NCBI GenBank assembly: GCA_945643635.1
Contig: CALZFC010000277.1
Location: forward strand, 604,501 to 668,500
DNA: 64,000 nt
Source of the DNA: Allodiplogaster sudhausi
Taxonomy: Eukaryota > Nematoda > Chromadorea > Rhabditida > Diplogasteridae
Direction of reading: 5' to 3'
Part shown: positions 1-10,596 of the stretch, one piece after another
How positions within the stretch are numbered: the first letter of the stretch is position 1
How the letters are laid out: the number at the start of each line of letters is the position of its first letter
Made by a program: the position numbers and the translations under genes
Notes under the pieces: model-generated
Told to the model about the DNA's origin: nothing
Database searches by the model: none
Seen by the model: only the letters and a program-made list of their open reading frames with translations

Positions 1-1
1 T

Positions 2-139
2 CCTGCACTAGCCCCGCCCAGTCCGACTCTGGCCCCGCCCACTCCGACTCTGGCCCCGCCCACTCCCGCAGATGGTACTCTTCCCATGACTTCGGTCACT
101 GCTCTAGCCATCGATCTGGCCAAGTCCAATGCCCAGTGA
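2..139 (+). CDS. 3' end of a plus-strand gene, proline-rich C-terminus
   Basis: An open frame enters from the left edge and ends at TGA 137-139. It encodes about 45 residues. The first half is a Pro/Ala/Thr/Leu repeat, with TLAPPTP-type units occurring almost perfectly twice. The rest is a more ordinary tail ending LAKSNAQ. No domain is visible and the gene is not recognised. The repeated GC-rich unit could also be a minisatellite, so coding status is moderate. AATAAA-like signals downstream (303-308 and 340-345) would suit a transcript end. Confidence 0.4.
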   Translation, partial: PALAPPSPTLAPPTPTLAPPTPADGTLPMTSVTALAIDLAKSNAQ

Positions 140-359
140 CCCCAATCCTCGACTCGACTCCCCGTTCCTTTGTACGTATGTATAAAGCGTTCTTTGTCAT
201 GTCTTTGTTTCAAGGACGCAGTTCAAAAATACGGAATCCTGGTTTTATTGATGACGAACAAATTGAAAATAGTTGTCGGTCTTTACTAACTGGCAATTCA
301 TGAATAAATGTCAATGAAGAAATGTTAAATACATATGTTAATAAATATACCTCGTGAGG

Positions 360-874
360 CTAGTTGCCCGCAGCCGCACTAGTGCCAGCCTTTTCCTTCC
401 CCTCATTGGCCTCCTCCCTCTCCGCCACGACCTCCAGGAATGCCGCGGGGAGAGGAGGCCGTACGCAAAGGTCACGTTCTCGTTCAACTGCAATTTAACT
501 TGGATGTATATGGATTTAATTATTAAGTATACTTCTTTTTAATGAAATAACTGCAAACCTTTTGCCATTTGTCGTTGTTATGCGGAGCCTTGAAAGTCTC
601 CGTGCGGACGAAAGATATTCCAGAAAGATCAACCTAGAGGATACAGAGAGAATAAGAACGAAACTCGAATACAAAGCTTGTGACTTCTCTACCTTCAGTT
701 GATCGCATTACTTCAGTTAATGTGAAAAGCGTCATTGAAGTCTAGAAGATAGTTTGTCTCGCTGACCTCAATGAGAAGAGCCTCCAGTTCGGTGAGCATT
801 TCCCTGATGCTCATTGTGTCGAGTGCCTCGTAGAAGACGTGCTTCTTCTTCCAGACAATCTCGATGAACACTTC
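360..874 (-). CDS. conserved-looking gene of unknown function, 3' exons
   Basis: Three minus-strand exons can be drawn. Exon 767-874 (36 codons, after acceptor TTTAG, ending at GTCAGC) contains KKKHVFYEALDTMSIREML. Exon 559-633 (25 codons) contains VDLSGISFVRTETFKAP. The last exon starts at 487 after TTGCAG. Both internal joins are phase 0. In the last exon the spliced frame reads LNENVTFAYGLLSPR and then a basic tail. A different frame gives an acidic tail (LEVVAEREEANEGKEKAG) ending at TAG 360-362, so a small indel or another splice may exist here. The 5' exons were not found; a possible initiator exon (MATATPAVG) lies near 1041. The family is not recognised. Confidence 0.5.
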
Positions 875-875
875 C

Positions 876-1671
876 TAAAGAATCACCTTCCTTATTCACT
901 CAGTGCGCTGTTATATCACTGTTTGAATCATGAATAAATATACAAATAAACGATCAAGCTTAAATTAGACTTTGATATATTGAAAGTATTGAAAAGGAAA
1001 AAAATTTTCCACCCACTGCGGGCGTGGCTGTTGCCATTGTCAGGAAGTAACGAAAGCGGTAAGCTGAAGCAAAGAAATGTTCATGAAAGTAATCTGGTGG
1101 TAGTTGGGAATATATGTAAGTTAGGAACAAGACGAAGAAGAATGCAACGGATTGTGATGAGCCGCCCATTGTATTTATATAAATATAATAAATGAGTTTT
1201 CACGTGGAAAAGAATAAAAGAACATTATCATGAACAGAAAGCATTATAATAAATGCAGGTGAAGGAAGAGTTCTGAACAAAGGGAAGCCAAGTGAATCCG
1301 AAGAAAGAGTGAGGAAGCACCTAGTTTCTTGTCTTTTATACAGGCAGCACATCCCCCGACAACTTTCACTGCTCATTCACAGCTCCTCCTGCTGTTAATT
1401 ACATCTAACATCTTGTTATGGCTTAGTTTCTGTCATTTCTCATAATTAATGTCTAGCAATATTTATGAATATCTTATTGTTAGAAAATTTTATATACTTC
1501 TGTTCATCGTTAACTTTTGCCTAGGCTACATTGGGAGCTACAATTTACCCCTGCATATATTTTCATATTTTCACCCAATACTGAGGAAAAAAATCGCTAA
1601 CTAGCAAATTGCGAACATATTACTAGCAAATTTTTCATTACTTTTTAAAGTCTAATAAAATCAGGGAAACC
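876..1671. other. AT-rich non-coding stretch
   Basis: No convincing exon beyond the possible MATATPAVG start on the minus strand near 1041. Reading frames on both strands are short and lack plausible splice partners. Confidence 0.4.
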
Positions 1672-1935
1672 CTTGTTTCTCCTGCATTCAGGGGAACAGA
1701 AAAGATCCTTTCTTCGCTCTCTTGAAAGTAAATTTTGTCTATTTGGCTTCCGGCAAAGGATCGAATGAAAGTAGAGAAAACGCAAGTAGTCCTAAGAATT
1801 CTCTAACAAAACCGAAAAAAATTCTCTACCTTTATTCTATCCTTGGCCGGAAGCCAAATAGAAGGCATTTATATTCGCGCGAGGAGCGCGAAGAAAGGTT
1901 TCTTCTGATCCCTGGAAAGCAGGGGGAAGAGGGTT
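1672..1935. mobile_element. foldback (inverted-repeat) element of about 260 bp
   Basis: The two halves are imperfect inverted copies. CTATTTGGCTTCCGGC at about 1739 is mirrored by GCCGGAAGCCAAATAG at about 1846-1861, and CCTTTCTTCGC at about 1708 is mirrored by GCGAAGAAAGG at about 1890. Similarity continues outwards to about 1672 and 1935. The open frame across it (1722-1967) is explained by the element and is not annotated as a gene. No clear target-site duplication was seen. Confidence 0.55.
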
Positions 1936-2728
1936 TCACTGTAATTGCTTTGGGTTGCAGCTGTTAGAATTGTAGTTACAAATAAACAAATGTGAATTAC
2001 TTAGAATTTAATATTTCTCAAAATGATGGTCTGTGCGTCTGTGCCATTTCATTGTTAAATTATATATGTGATCCACAATCTACGTTCAATTACTCTCCTC
2101 ATATTTTCACCATCGTCTGATCTTCGAGTTTGTAATGTGCATGCCTATTAAAAGTTGGCCGTTCCTAAACTCGAAAGCGCGCAGGAACGACGCGTCATGT
2201 GTTTGTATGAGAACATGAACAATTTCACCGTGATTCAATTAAGGGAATTATTACAATCGCATTTTCACTGTATAGATTAGCAAGCTTGTATATTTCATGT
2301 CTGTGGTTCTAGTGATGACGTCATGGACAGCTGCATACTGGATTAGCATTCTACAATTAGCAAGACTTCTGTTTTCAATAGCAGTTATCGTTCCTCTCAC
2401 GGCTTTGAAATACGCCAAATCGGATTTTGAAAACCTACTTATTTGAAAAACGCTTGACAGTGTTCGAAACCGACGGTCTGTAAAGCTCCATCGGCCACTT
2501 TTCTATTTGGGTGTCTATAAAAGGGAAGAAGTAGTAAAGGTCTTGAATGAGCTCATGACAAAACGAAATTCTTTTGCGGAACACTTGGACCACTTTTAAC
2601 ATTACTTGTCTTTCAATTTAAATATTGGCTTATTTCTATGGGCTCTTGATTTCCATTAAATATATGCCATCAGATTCCTTTGTTAGTATAATTTTTTACT
2701 TTTTGTGTTTTCTCTTCAGATACGAAAG

Positions 2729-2842
2729 ATGCATCTTGTTAGCATTCTCCAGGCAGTTTTTATCGCCTCCGCGCTCGTTGTTTCTGGTGATGGTCAGTGC
2801 TGGACGACAGTCAACAGAGTTAGTGAATTTCTTACAGTGCTG

Positions 2843-2893
<51 letters not shown>

Positions 2894-5058
2894 GTTTTAA
2901 AAAGCAATTTTCACTGTGTTGGAAACCATGGGAAAAGAAAAAAAAAAGTAGGAAATCAAGAAGATAAGGAAATGGGGGACAGAAAGTAAGCGAAAATGAA
3001 ACAGACGGGAACAAATGCCTTAAAAATGTTTAAATAAAAAGTATGTACATATGTGTATGGATTTGAGGCTCTACCATGTTCTCAACTTTGTTTTAACAAC
3101 CTTCTTCTATTTGCAGTTCATAAATCTCGCTACGACCGTTTTCTCATTTACGAGCGTTAATAATGTTAGTGGAATGCTTCTGTAATTAAATAATATAGTA
3201 ATAAATTCGAAAAGTATAAATTATTATTTTAGTTACGTAAATGTTATATACCTAGTATATAGCATAAAGTGATTTATGTTGGCAGAGCATGTATGCGTGG
3301 TACAACAATGACGTTCACCCGCTGAAGACTCTTCCAGCGACTATCATATATATGTATGTCAGGCATTTTTTCAACTAATCTTCTAATCTAACCAAACACG
3401 AATTTCTATTGTATTCGCAATCTGATTACCTAACTATAAATTAAACGAGGATTGATACTGAAAAAATCTGCAGCCTATTCACATTGGCATGACATCACGG
3501 ACTCAATTTTCTCGTGTTATCACACGTTCAATTTCGCCTCGTTGCAACAACACGAACTGATATGAGAGTGAGGGCCTCAACTGTGCTAAATACTTTTGCT
3601 GTAACAATGCTCTGTTATTTTTTTTTTTAAATATGCCTATTGATGTTTCAGACGAATATGACTGCTTCTTTGGTACTTCTCCTCCCGGCGCCGATCCGAA
3701 ATGTCTGTTTCATTGAAATTGTTCCTGACTGCTTTTTAAAACTACATATGAATTAAGTCACATAATATATCAGCTAAGAAGATAGGATAAGGACACTCAA
3801 CATCGCGGCTAATTCTATAGTTCATTTAATGTAAAACGGTCGCAAAAATTCGGCGCTAACAAATTGCCGCCCATTCTATCCTCTCGTTTTCTCGTAAATG
3901 GCTTCTGTGAGAATGAAAAGTACATGAGAGAAAAAAAATGGGCGGTAATTTGAACTCGCAATACAATACTTTTTTGGTGGCTGTCCACCTTTAATTTCAG
4001 AGGAATATAAACAAAGAATCTTAGCGATTCTAATAATACCACATGTTTGGAATTGATAAGATCTTATTTCTATGTTCATCTGTACTTTGAGATTTTCATC
4101 ATCTCAGAATATTTAAAATAAAAAATTTAAGGCGTGGTCTCGCAACTCTTCAAAGGTTGTTCATCAACGAAGTACTACTCGTTGCTGAGTGCCTATAGCA
4201 ACTTCCAGAATTGTATTGGCAAAGTATTCTACTTTAAATTAACTTGTGTATTTGCATAATTGAACAAGACGAATAACAGGCTGCAATCCTTTTCAGTACG
4301 GCCGGAACCTGACGGTGATCGCGAACAAGATCGGAAAGCCACTGAACTGGAAGTACAATCCATATTATTTGAAGGTATGCATATTTTAGTGAATTAAAAC
4401 AGCAAAATCAACCAAATTTAGAAGGAAAACAATGAAAGAAAAATATGAAATAATTAGTTTTTCATTGGACAGGTGCGAAATGTTACGTACCAACAATCGA
4501 AGAATGGCATTTCCAAGTCGAAGATCAATCTCAATGTCAGTTTCTTTTTCAAAGACTGAAAATGAAAATAAAGAAAAAGATAAAGAAGAGAAGATGTGCC
4601 TCATTGTCAGAGGCACATCAGAGTGTACCTTATTTTATATACAGCTAATGCTTGGTTAACTGCCTTCTTCAGTATAGAGTAGTAATAAATGAAAACATTG
4701 ATATGTTGTGGATTATTTGAGATGTGCGCGACAATCAATCAATTCTTCTGGAACTCGTTCGTGCAGCCAGCATCTCAAAGAAAAATATCAATCACCATCT
4801 CAAAGAAAAATATCAACCACTGGGGAGTATGGAATTGCGTCAAAACTGGCATTCCACAGGTAGCGAAACTTCACTAAATTCATTACATCCATGAATATAG
4901 GTAACTGCCCTTAGGTTTTCCCAAAAACCTTTGTTTATACTTTTTCTGTTTCAAACATGTACAGTAATTGTAAAAAGATCTTATGTACATATGTACACAT
5001 ACGTACATATGAACTATATTTACAGGTATTCGATCAGAGCGGCAAGTACACTTGGTAA
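2729..5058 (+). CDS. secreted protein of unrecognised family, copy 1
   Basis: Nine exons can be placed by alignment with copies 2 and 3. Exon 1 is 2729-2818 (signal peptide MHLVSILQAVFIASALVVSG, then QCWTTVNR), exon 2 is 3117-3164 and exon 3 starts at 3286 (SMYAWYNNDVHPLK). Then come an exon with EYDCFFGTSPPGADPKC near 3652, an exon with FKGCSSTKYYSLLSAYSNF near 4131, one with NLTVIANKIGKPLNWKYNP near 4297, two more near 4474 and 4723, and a last short exon ending KYTW plus TAA 5056-5058. The protein is about 215 residues, with a signal peptide, several cysteines and NLT/NVT sequons, so it is probably exported. Intron 1 begins inside a GA repeat. Exon 8 has a local 21-bp tandem duplication near 4775-4815. 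The donor of exon 3 does not give the phase seen in the paralogues, so this copy may be impaired. Function unknown. Confidence 0.6.
2846..2893. repeat. (GA)n microsatellite in intron 1
   Basis: Nearly uninterrupted GA dinucleotide run directly downstream of the exon 1 donor of the first secreted-protein gene. Confidence 0.95.
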
Positions 5059-5727
5059 AGGCCGCTTCTGCTGGCTCCCCGATTTTTCTCGTGACCTCCG
5101 TAAAGCATAACACCGTTGCGAATGCGTACATTTACTTATAATTCTTTCTTTCAGTGACGATAATGAGTTTGTAATCGAAATAACTCATCAGATATTTAAA
5201 CAAACATACATACATTGTGCTCAATGAGATATCATGTATGTATTTTTATACAACATACTGTATGACACATCTATGTTTTAATAGATTAAATCTGCGTTAA
5301 TCATTTGTGGGCATTTCATGTGGAATAAAGTATCAGTCAAAGCAATAATTTTTGAAAGCGCAAACAAAGAGGTGTTAAAGGAGCCATTGCAATGCGAGCG
5401 TGAAATAGCAAATAACAAAGTCCGGCCATCATGAAGATGAGAATGCAAATAGACTGAATACAGCCAGTTATGCAGGATAGAACAGAATAACCTCTACTTT
5501 GAAGGGCTCAAAGGATGATGGGGCCTTCAATCAAATGATTGACTATTTCAACAACAGTTTTAAGGAAGGAGCATACATACAAAATTTGAACGTGGAAAAT
5601 GCGGAATTCGAGTTAAGCACTGCCATTCAGTATGTAATTAGTTATCTGGTGTTATACTAATGTATGTTCATCACTTTTGTAGAAACAAAACAAATCAGTA
5701 ACAAAAAGAGAGACGGAAGGGGAGATA

Positions 5728-5777
<50 letters not shown>

Positions 5778-5819
5778 TAGAGATAGAGCAAAAGCAGGGT
5801 AAAGATGGATGTGCATATA
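5059..5819. other. intergenic, with (GA)n tract at 5736-5780
   Basis: No supported exon. AT-rich sequence with ATGTACATAC-type simple repeats and a GA/AGAGAT microsatellite immediately left of the foldback element. Apparent frames here are repeat-derived. Confidence 0.5.
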
Positions 5820-6925
5820 CAGTCCCGCCCAGGATCTTGGTACCAAGGACGCTTCGGACGATTCGGACGCTTCCAAATGCATCCTCGCTAATAACTTTTG
5901 TTCTAGGAAAAACTAAAATATTCTAAATGGTACATTAGTTTGCTTATAGAGTACGGATGCTACTGTTAAAAAATCGATAACTTTTTATCATTTGATAAGA
6001 AGTTATCAGTTTTTGCTAATAAAAAATTTCATTTTAAATATTTTTAAACGAAATTTCTCCTGTACCATTATTTTGTCTCAACCCACATCCCCAAATAATA
6101 AAATTAAAGATTGTATCATTGATAACGGAAATCGATAAATGAGAACTTATCACGCATGTTGATATGATGTAAAGATTCGCCTTACGTTTCTGAATCTAAT
6201 TGTGTAACAGTTTTCAACAGAATGTGCCGGTTAACAATGCATTTTTGATTGTGTGTACTTTGCAAGACTTTCTTCAGAAAGGACAGGGCAGGGAGGCCTA
6301 ACTCTTTTTTTCTCTGCCTGTGCTATTTCGCTACCTCAAACTTGGGTAATTAAACCGAAGACGAAAAGGGAGCAACATTTCTGAGTATCAATCCTAGTGC
6401 AGCAACCTAGATTTGCACGCATCATACCGGGCCAAAATTTTGACAAAGACCAAGACAGTGGGGGAATCCTGAAGAAGGACTTGCAAAGTATACACAATCA
6501 AAAATGTTGTTAACCGGCACTTTCTGTTGAAAACTGATTACATAATTAGATTCAGAATCGTAAGCCGAATCTTTCCATCACATGAACATGCGTGATAAGG
6601 GCTCATTTATCGATTTCCGTTATCAATGATATAATCTTTAATTTTATTATTGGGGGATGTGTGTAGAGACAAAATAATGGTACAGGAGAAATTTCGTTTA
6701 AAAACATTTGAAATGAAATTTTTTATTAACAAAAACTGATAACTTCTTATCAAATGATAAAAAGTTATCGATTTTTTAACAGTAGCATCCGTACTCTATA
6801 AGCAAACTAATGTACCATTTTGAATATTTTAGTTTTTCCTAGAACAAAAGTTATTAGCGAGGATGCATTTGGAAGCGTCCGAATCGTCCGAAGCGTCCTT
6901 GGTACCAAGATCCTGGGCGGGACTG
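5820..6925. mobile_element. Tc1/mariner-like nonautonomous foldback element
   Basis: Long inverted arms of about 457 bp (5820 to about 6276, and about 6468 to 6925) begin CAGTCCCGCCCAGGATCTTGG at the left, mirrored as CCAAGATCCTGGGCGGGACTG at the right. A TA dinucleotide lies on each side (5818-5819 and 6926-6927), the Tc1/mariner target duplication. The central loop of about 190 bp has no transposase frame, so the element depends on enzymes supplied elsewhere. The arms differ by few substitutions, which suggests a fairly recent origin. The loop holds an exact SL1 leader on the minus strand, annotated separately. Confidence 0.85.
6335..6356 (-). ncRNA. SL1 leader sequence inside the foldback element loop
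   Basis: On the minus strand this is the complete 22-nt leader found in the array at 52-60 kb (starting GGTTTAATTACCC and ending TTTGAG), followed by GTA like the SL donor and preceded by CTTC as in the array. The sequence after the donor does not resemble the SL RNA body: no Sm site or 3' stem-loop was seen. It is therefore probably a captured fragment, not a working SL RNA gene. A 22-nt exact match by chance in 64 kb is very unlikely. Confidence 0.8.
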
Positions 6926-6927
6926 TA

Positions 6928-7945
6928 CATAGTACAACGATTGAGACTCAGTCACTGAAGTATTTTGTGAGTTCAAAAGAGGGTATTGTGAATTTCACTA
7001 TTAGTCTATTTTTCAATACCCTTGTGAGGGAGGTGCACTATTAGAGAGGGTGGTTCTATTAGAGAGAGGGGCGCTATGCATCAATGTGATACACTAAAAG
7101 TTTACAACAACATTTTATTCTAAAAAAAATCATAGTTCGACTTTAACGGAGTCATCGCTGTAAGAGCCGTTTTCATCGTATACAAGGGGGCACTTTTGGA
7201 GGAGGGGGGAGGGCGGTGTCGACTTTAGGGATATGTTCTATTTTTCAATGAAATTATCCTGGAGGATTTACCCCTCAATTAGTATACACCATGTATTAGG
7301 GATTCTAATATAGGGATGTACTAATTTAAAACAAAACGGTATAATCGTATGGCGATAGAAATAGCCCTAAATAAGGCATGTACATACATACATATGTACA
7401 TATGTATGCACATATGTCGTTTGTTTGACGCACGAATATTGAGACAGAATCTATTCTTTGTGCTCACGCTACTCTCAAATCCAAGGCTGAAAACAGGATT
7501 AAAACAGTCTGCGTTGGGCAACGGGATTACTCTAATTTAGGTAGGCTAACGATTATCGCTGTCTAGCCGGTTAGAAATCGTCGCGGAACGTGCGAACGAT
7601 GAGAATATTTATCTATTAGTTTATCCGCCCTTTTTCAGTGGCGCAGTGTTCAAAGTTGTGCCTTGAAATCGGAGGTGGAAAAAGTGGATCTCTGCGATAT
7701 TTTTGGGAGTGTATAAAACGGAGTCTGCATTAGCCATAGCATGACATATCCTACTGAGAAATGAAGGTTTTATTTATTTATTATTAAAATGCACCGCCAG
7801 TAAATGTTGGTATCGAGGTCTTATATTCTCTTGCGATCATTCGCGAAAATCCAATCCAGCTGAAGGTTATTTCGTAATAAAATAAGATATGTAAAATAAT
7901 TTTCAGACATCACCTGCTCCTCGCAGTTATTCTCTTCTGGGAAAA
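6928..7945. other. intergenic region upstream of secreted-protein copy 2
   Basis: No supported exon. It contains short GTACATA repeats (about 7376-7412) and presumably the promoter of copy 2. Confidence 0.4.
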
Positions 7946-9487
7946 ATGAATGTCATAAACTTGTCGCTTCAAGCAGTATTTATATTTTCCGCCCTAATTA
8001 CTGCTACTGACAGCCAGTGTTGGACAACAGTCAACAGGGTAATATTACTCTTATGACTGCAAGATAATTATATATCTAATATGCATTTGCAGTGGATGGA
8101 TTTAGCTACAAAATACTTCACCTTTGACAGCGTCAATAACGTTAGTTCCTTTTTCTTTTCACAACATATTATTTACAATTTTGGCAGCTTTTCCGTTGAA
8201 AACTTTGGGTTAATTTAAAGCGTTGATCATGTGATCATATCCTTATCGCATTTTCTAGAGCTTGTACGCCTGGTATAACAACGATGTGCATACGCTGAAG
8301 TCTCTTCCGGCTACTTTCGAATGTTAGTCTTATTCTTGCTTTAAATTTAATTGAAAATTTGATTTTATTTAATTGAAAATCACAGAAATGTGCTGAAGCG
8401 AAATGCATGTAGTATACATACATATTTACACACACACATATTTATGTATGTACGCGAGGTGTGGGCATGTCCAAAACATGAGGACAAAAAATTGTTGATA
8501 ATGGCGGCAAATTGGAGTATATTACAACGACTCACTTCAGATGAATACGACTGCTTCTTCGGGGCGTCTCCTATTGGATCCGATCCGACGTGTAACTTAT
8601 TTCATACGCATCAAATAATGCTATTTTAAGACATCAGTTCTAGTTAAGATCACAATAGGCTTATTAGATCGCTCCGGCGAAAATATTTCCGCTCTCCTTT
8701 TTCTCTCTTCTCAAGGTGCTAAGAAAGTACTCAACGTTGAATGCCAGAGCGGATGGAAATAGTGTATTTAGAGTAGAGAATGAGGAGGTAGAATATTTTT
8801 TCCGATTTCTGTCCTTTATGTATATACATTGAATAATCAAGTACTTCAGGTGTGATTTCGAGCCCTGTCAAATTCTCAGAAATACGCTTTACTATCAGCT
8901 ATCTAATCATTTAATGAGAAGATGTTTTTTATCCTACCATCTTTCTTAGCAAGGATGGAACCTGACAGCCATCTCTAATAAGATTGGAAAGCCGTTGCTC
9001 TTGAAGTACAATCCGTATTATATAAAGGCGAGTTCATTTTGCACAATAATAATATCAAATCAAGTATCGACATTGAATTAATATAGGTTCGAAACGTGAG
9101 TTGCACCAAGCAAAGCAGGGCTACTCCAAGTCGAAAATCGGCCTCAATGTCAGTTTATTTAAATATCAATGACGAGGGCGATTGAACCAAAAATGTCTGC
9201 ACCATGAAAAATACTCTTTGTAGATGTGTGCGACGATAAAATAATTCTTCTGGAAGTCCTTCGTCCAGCCCGCGATCACAATTTCCAAGAATAACATCAA
9301 CCACTACGGCGTTTGGAAATGCGTGAAGGACTTCTTTTTGTGGTAGGGATTTTTTTTATATCTTGTTGCTAATCTTTTAAAAAGCAAGCAGCCTTTACGA
9401 ATCGTAGAAAAGTTCCTAGCAGCTCTGTATCCGAAACTATAACTAACCTTGCAGATGTATGATCAGCGTGCGAAGTATACTTGGTGA
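7946..9487 (+). pseudogene. secreted protein of unrecognised family, copy 2 (degraded)
   Basis: Exon order matches copies 1 and 3: signal-peptide exon from ATG 7946 (ending QCWTTVNR), WMDLATKYFTFDSVNN near 8093, SLYAWYNNDVHTLK near 8260, YEYDCFFGASPIGSDPTC near 8540, NLTAISNKIGKPLLLKYNP near 8952, and a last exon ending KYTW plus TGA 9485-9487. Three lesions were found. The fifth exon near 8716 keeps its acceptor but has lost the STKYYxLLxAYSNF core and soon meets a stop. The exon near 9089 lacks one base relative to copies 1 and 3. The exon at 9224 has an in-frame TAA at 9242-9244 where copy 1 reads Asn. I infer a pseudogene of the same tandem family. Confidence 0.75.
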
Positions 9488-10596
9488 ACTTGAAGTTTCT
9501 TCGACCGGCTCCGGAAGATTCCTTTATCTTTCGCGGATCAGTGTAGAAAATCTTTAAAAAAAATTCCTCATCGTCATTGTTTATTTCTGCTACGAAAATA
9601 AACTGCATACGTGTTTACCTTGACAGCTTTTATTTACTTTCCCTCGGTAAAGAAATACGACTTAATGTACCGAAAGCACGGTCACTAACGACCAAAGGAA
9701 TAAAAGGTTCAGTAGGAATGAGCCAGGCAACTGTCCAAGTGCGCAATTGAAGAAAATTCTTCCTCGAAGGCAAATGTGCTTGAGAAATGCGAGGAAGAGA
9801 AACAGATTGCGGTTTGAGGCGAATAGGGAGAAGATGATTAAAGATGAAAAAGAAAGAGAACAAGAGTGCAATACTTGGTGGTGAATATTTCCAATACTGG
9901 GAAAAAATAATTTGGATTCCTATATCAAGAAAAAGTAATCTTACAGAGCTCGTTCGCATGTCTATTTGGTGTGTGGAGCGAAAGCAAAAAGTCAAGTAAA
10001 CAATTATAACAACAATTGCATGGTAAATGCATTGTAAGTGGAGATCGTGACCGTTCGACGTCATGCGCTCGCGAATTCTTGCAATAGAATTCCGAGCTTT
10101 AGCCGCCTAAATGGCTTATCCGTTCTATCTTCTCGGCCTGAACCGATACAGAACTGATGAAAGAGGAACAAATATACTGGAAGGTGCAATTTTAGCCGAT
10201 AGACCGAAGATATGGGATATAGAACGAGTGAGATTTAGAAACTGAGGCGTATGCATTAGCATGTTATACGGTGATCATCATCGTAGGCCTAGATTAAGCA
10301 CGATCTTTTCATGCGTAATGAAGCCGGCGAAAATATGAAGCGATTCGTGTTTGGTGTCATGAGTATTGCGATAAATCTTGCATATCGGAGGCCGAACAAC
10401 AGGATTACTACAATCTGCTATGAAATGGAAGCGATATATAAACACAATTAGTTGACTGTCAATAAACGATGAAGATGAATGATTAAACTTTTATCGTCCA
10501 TCTAGTTGGCTATGGAGCCGACTTGAGTAACTAGGAGAATAAAACAAATTTTTGACTTTTAATTTTTTCACCCATTTATTTTGATTACCAGCGAGG
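9488..10596. other. intergenic region upstream of secreted-protein copy 3
   Basis: No supported coding exon. Long minus-strand frames at 9630-10064 lack splice partners or homology that I recognise. An acceptor-like site (TTACCAG) lies 6 bases upstream of the copy 3 start and could receive a trans-spliced leader or a 5' UTR exon. Confidence 0.4.

Noticed and set aside
1722..1967. 81-residue open frame
   Set aside because: It lies across both arms of a foldback element and is explained by the inverted repeat.
6820..7044. 74-residue open frame
   Set aside because: It starts in the right arm of the foldback element, and its mirror occurs in the left arm (5652-5882).
9630..10064. 144-residue minus-strand frame upstream of secreted copy 3
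   Set aside because: No signal, domain or splice support; composition is that of AT-rich non-coding DNA with chance openness.
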